Assembly (NCBI RefSeq): GCF_019059575.1
Contig: NW_024881536.1
Coordinates: 434,001 to 498,000, forward strand
From: Amphibalanus amphitrite
Lineage: Eukaryota > Arthropoda > Thecostraca > Balanomorpha > Balanidae
Direction of reading: 5' to 3'
Length of the DNA stretch: 64,000 nucleotides
Part shown: in pieces, positions 63,236 to 64,000 of the stretch
Layout: each line of letters begins with the position of its first letter
Numbering within the stretch: position 1 is the stretch's first letter
Translations under genes and position numbers: made by a program
Notes under the pieces: model-generated
Seen by the model: only the letters and a program-made list of their open reading frames with translations
Database searches by the model: none
What the model was told of the DNA's origin: nothing

Positions 63236-63935
63236 CCCTCGCCCTGGCAGGGCATTTTTCATAACACGGCCTGGCAGGGGGAGGGGGTCGATGCGACCCC
63301 CCTTTGCGGTTGGCTCCTATGACACCTTGAAACACCAAATTTGCTAGGTAGGTGGGCCCCCTGGATTTCTCACCCCTGTGCAAACTTGGTTGCTCTAGGT
63401 CAATATTTAGGGGGGTTGGGGTAGGGGGGGGGGGGTTGTGAGTTATTGGGGTAGGAATGCACAAATTTCGCTAAAAACAGGTCAAAGGTTTTTCGCTTAT
63501 AACTTTTGATCTAATTAAGATAGAGCAAAAGAAAAGCACCAGTGAACTCGGCACGTCAAGGCGCGTCGAATGATATGCTTTTTTGCTTGATTAAGTGTAC
63601 TTAAAAAGTTGAGCACATCTTAAATACAACTTAGTCTTAAGAATGGTCGAAATGCTCAATGTTGCATATCATTCGACTTGGCTCTTGAAGAGGAACAGAA
63701 TGATACCATTTTGAAAGCTTTATTTTTATTATGTGATAAGTTATTGGTACAAACGTCATTTGACCTCAGTTGACCTCATTTGACCTTTGACCTGACCCAT
63801 GGATAAGTAGGTACACCAAACAAAGAAGCACCAAGTGACATAATGTTAAGTACTGCGGTTTCAGAGCACAAAAGTGATAGAACGAAGCAGACATCTCCAG
63901 TATTTTCCGAATTGAATACCTATTTTCCCGTAGGC
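63236..63935 (+). mobile_element. TTAA-type element K
   Basis: TTAA at 63232-63235, then CCCTCGCCCTGGCAGGG, a GGGGGTCGATGCGACCCCC hairpin and the GGCTCCTATGACACC passage shared with H and B. TGACCTCAGTTGACCTCATT words near 63760-63790. The right end is not resolved. Confidence 0.65.
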
Positions 63936-63939
63936 TTAA

Positions 63940-64000
63940 CCCGCGCAGCACCGACTGTTCTAAGTTGGTCTGCGCCAACTTAGAACCGAGGGGGGCAGAT
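63940..64000 (+). mobile_element. TTAA-type element L, cut by the window end
   Basis: TTAA at 63936-63939, then CCCGCGCAGCACC and a perfect 12-bp-stem hairpin (GTTCTAAGTTGG ... CCAACTTAGAAC). Confidence 0.6.

Overview
This is nuclear DNA from a metazoan with a very repeat-rich genome, most likely an arthropod and plausibly a crustacean. The evidence is indirect: BEL/Pao, RNase-H-bearing LINE, Penelope-like and hAT-like elements, arthropod-type initiator motifs (TCAGTY), and a secreted protein with farnesoic-acid-methyltransferase-like (FAMeT) domains, a family common in crustaceans. I see no bacterial operons, no rRNA genes and no CRISPR. The species call is inference.

Layout. 1-9903: a LINE (reverse transcriptase, RNase H, zinc-finger tail, poly-A) split by a full-length BEL/Pao retrotransposon with near-identical LTRs and a 5-bp target duplication. 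10.1-13.4 kb: AT-rich arrays built on the word ATATCGAA, folded into a large inverted repeat with a hAT MITE in its loop. 13.8-17.7 kb: a chain of short elements with TTAA-type ends, some sharing a single TTAA at their junction. 19.5-23.4 kb: two hAT-like elements with 8-bp target duplications (a minisatellite carrier, and a 3-kb element holding a foldback). 25.0-26.2 kb: another TTAA element. 27.3-28.8 kb: an intronless gene for an unrecognised type II membrane protein. 32-36.4 kb: nested elements ending in GTGGGGTAATTTGAA, and a snapback MITE. 36.6-37.1 kb: a TATA-less promoter and probable first exon carrying a hAT MITE. 38.7-48.6 kb: more TTAA elements, foldbacks and a 1.16-kb hAT-like palindrome. 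49-51.4 kb: a CACGTG-rich tandem repeat and a Penelope-like fragment with a hammerhead-ribozyme motif. 51.6-56.2 kb: a TIR element and a foldback with tRNA-like SINE heads. 56.3-57.9 kb (minus): the FAMeT/PAN-like secreted protein gene. 58.7-64 kb: GA microsatellite, minisatellite, TTAA elements and a promoter-like cluster.

Only two host genes are well supported (27.3-28.8 kb plus; 56.3-57.9 kb minus). Two promoter-like clusters (36.6 and 63.0 kb) and one possible signal-peptide exon (19.1-19.3 kb minus) are weaker.

The most unusual feature is a set of about a dozen 0.65-1.2-kb elements. They share TTAA-type flanks, CCCKCGC ends and a G-run/C-run hairpin just inside the ends. Several also carry a GC hairpin module and dense direct repeats of AGGTCA, the nuclear-receptor half-site. 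They encode no protein I can recognise.
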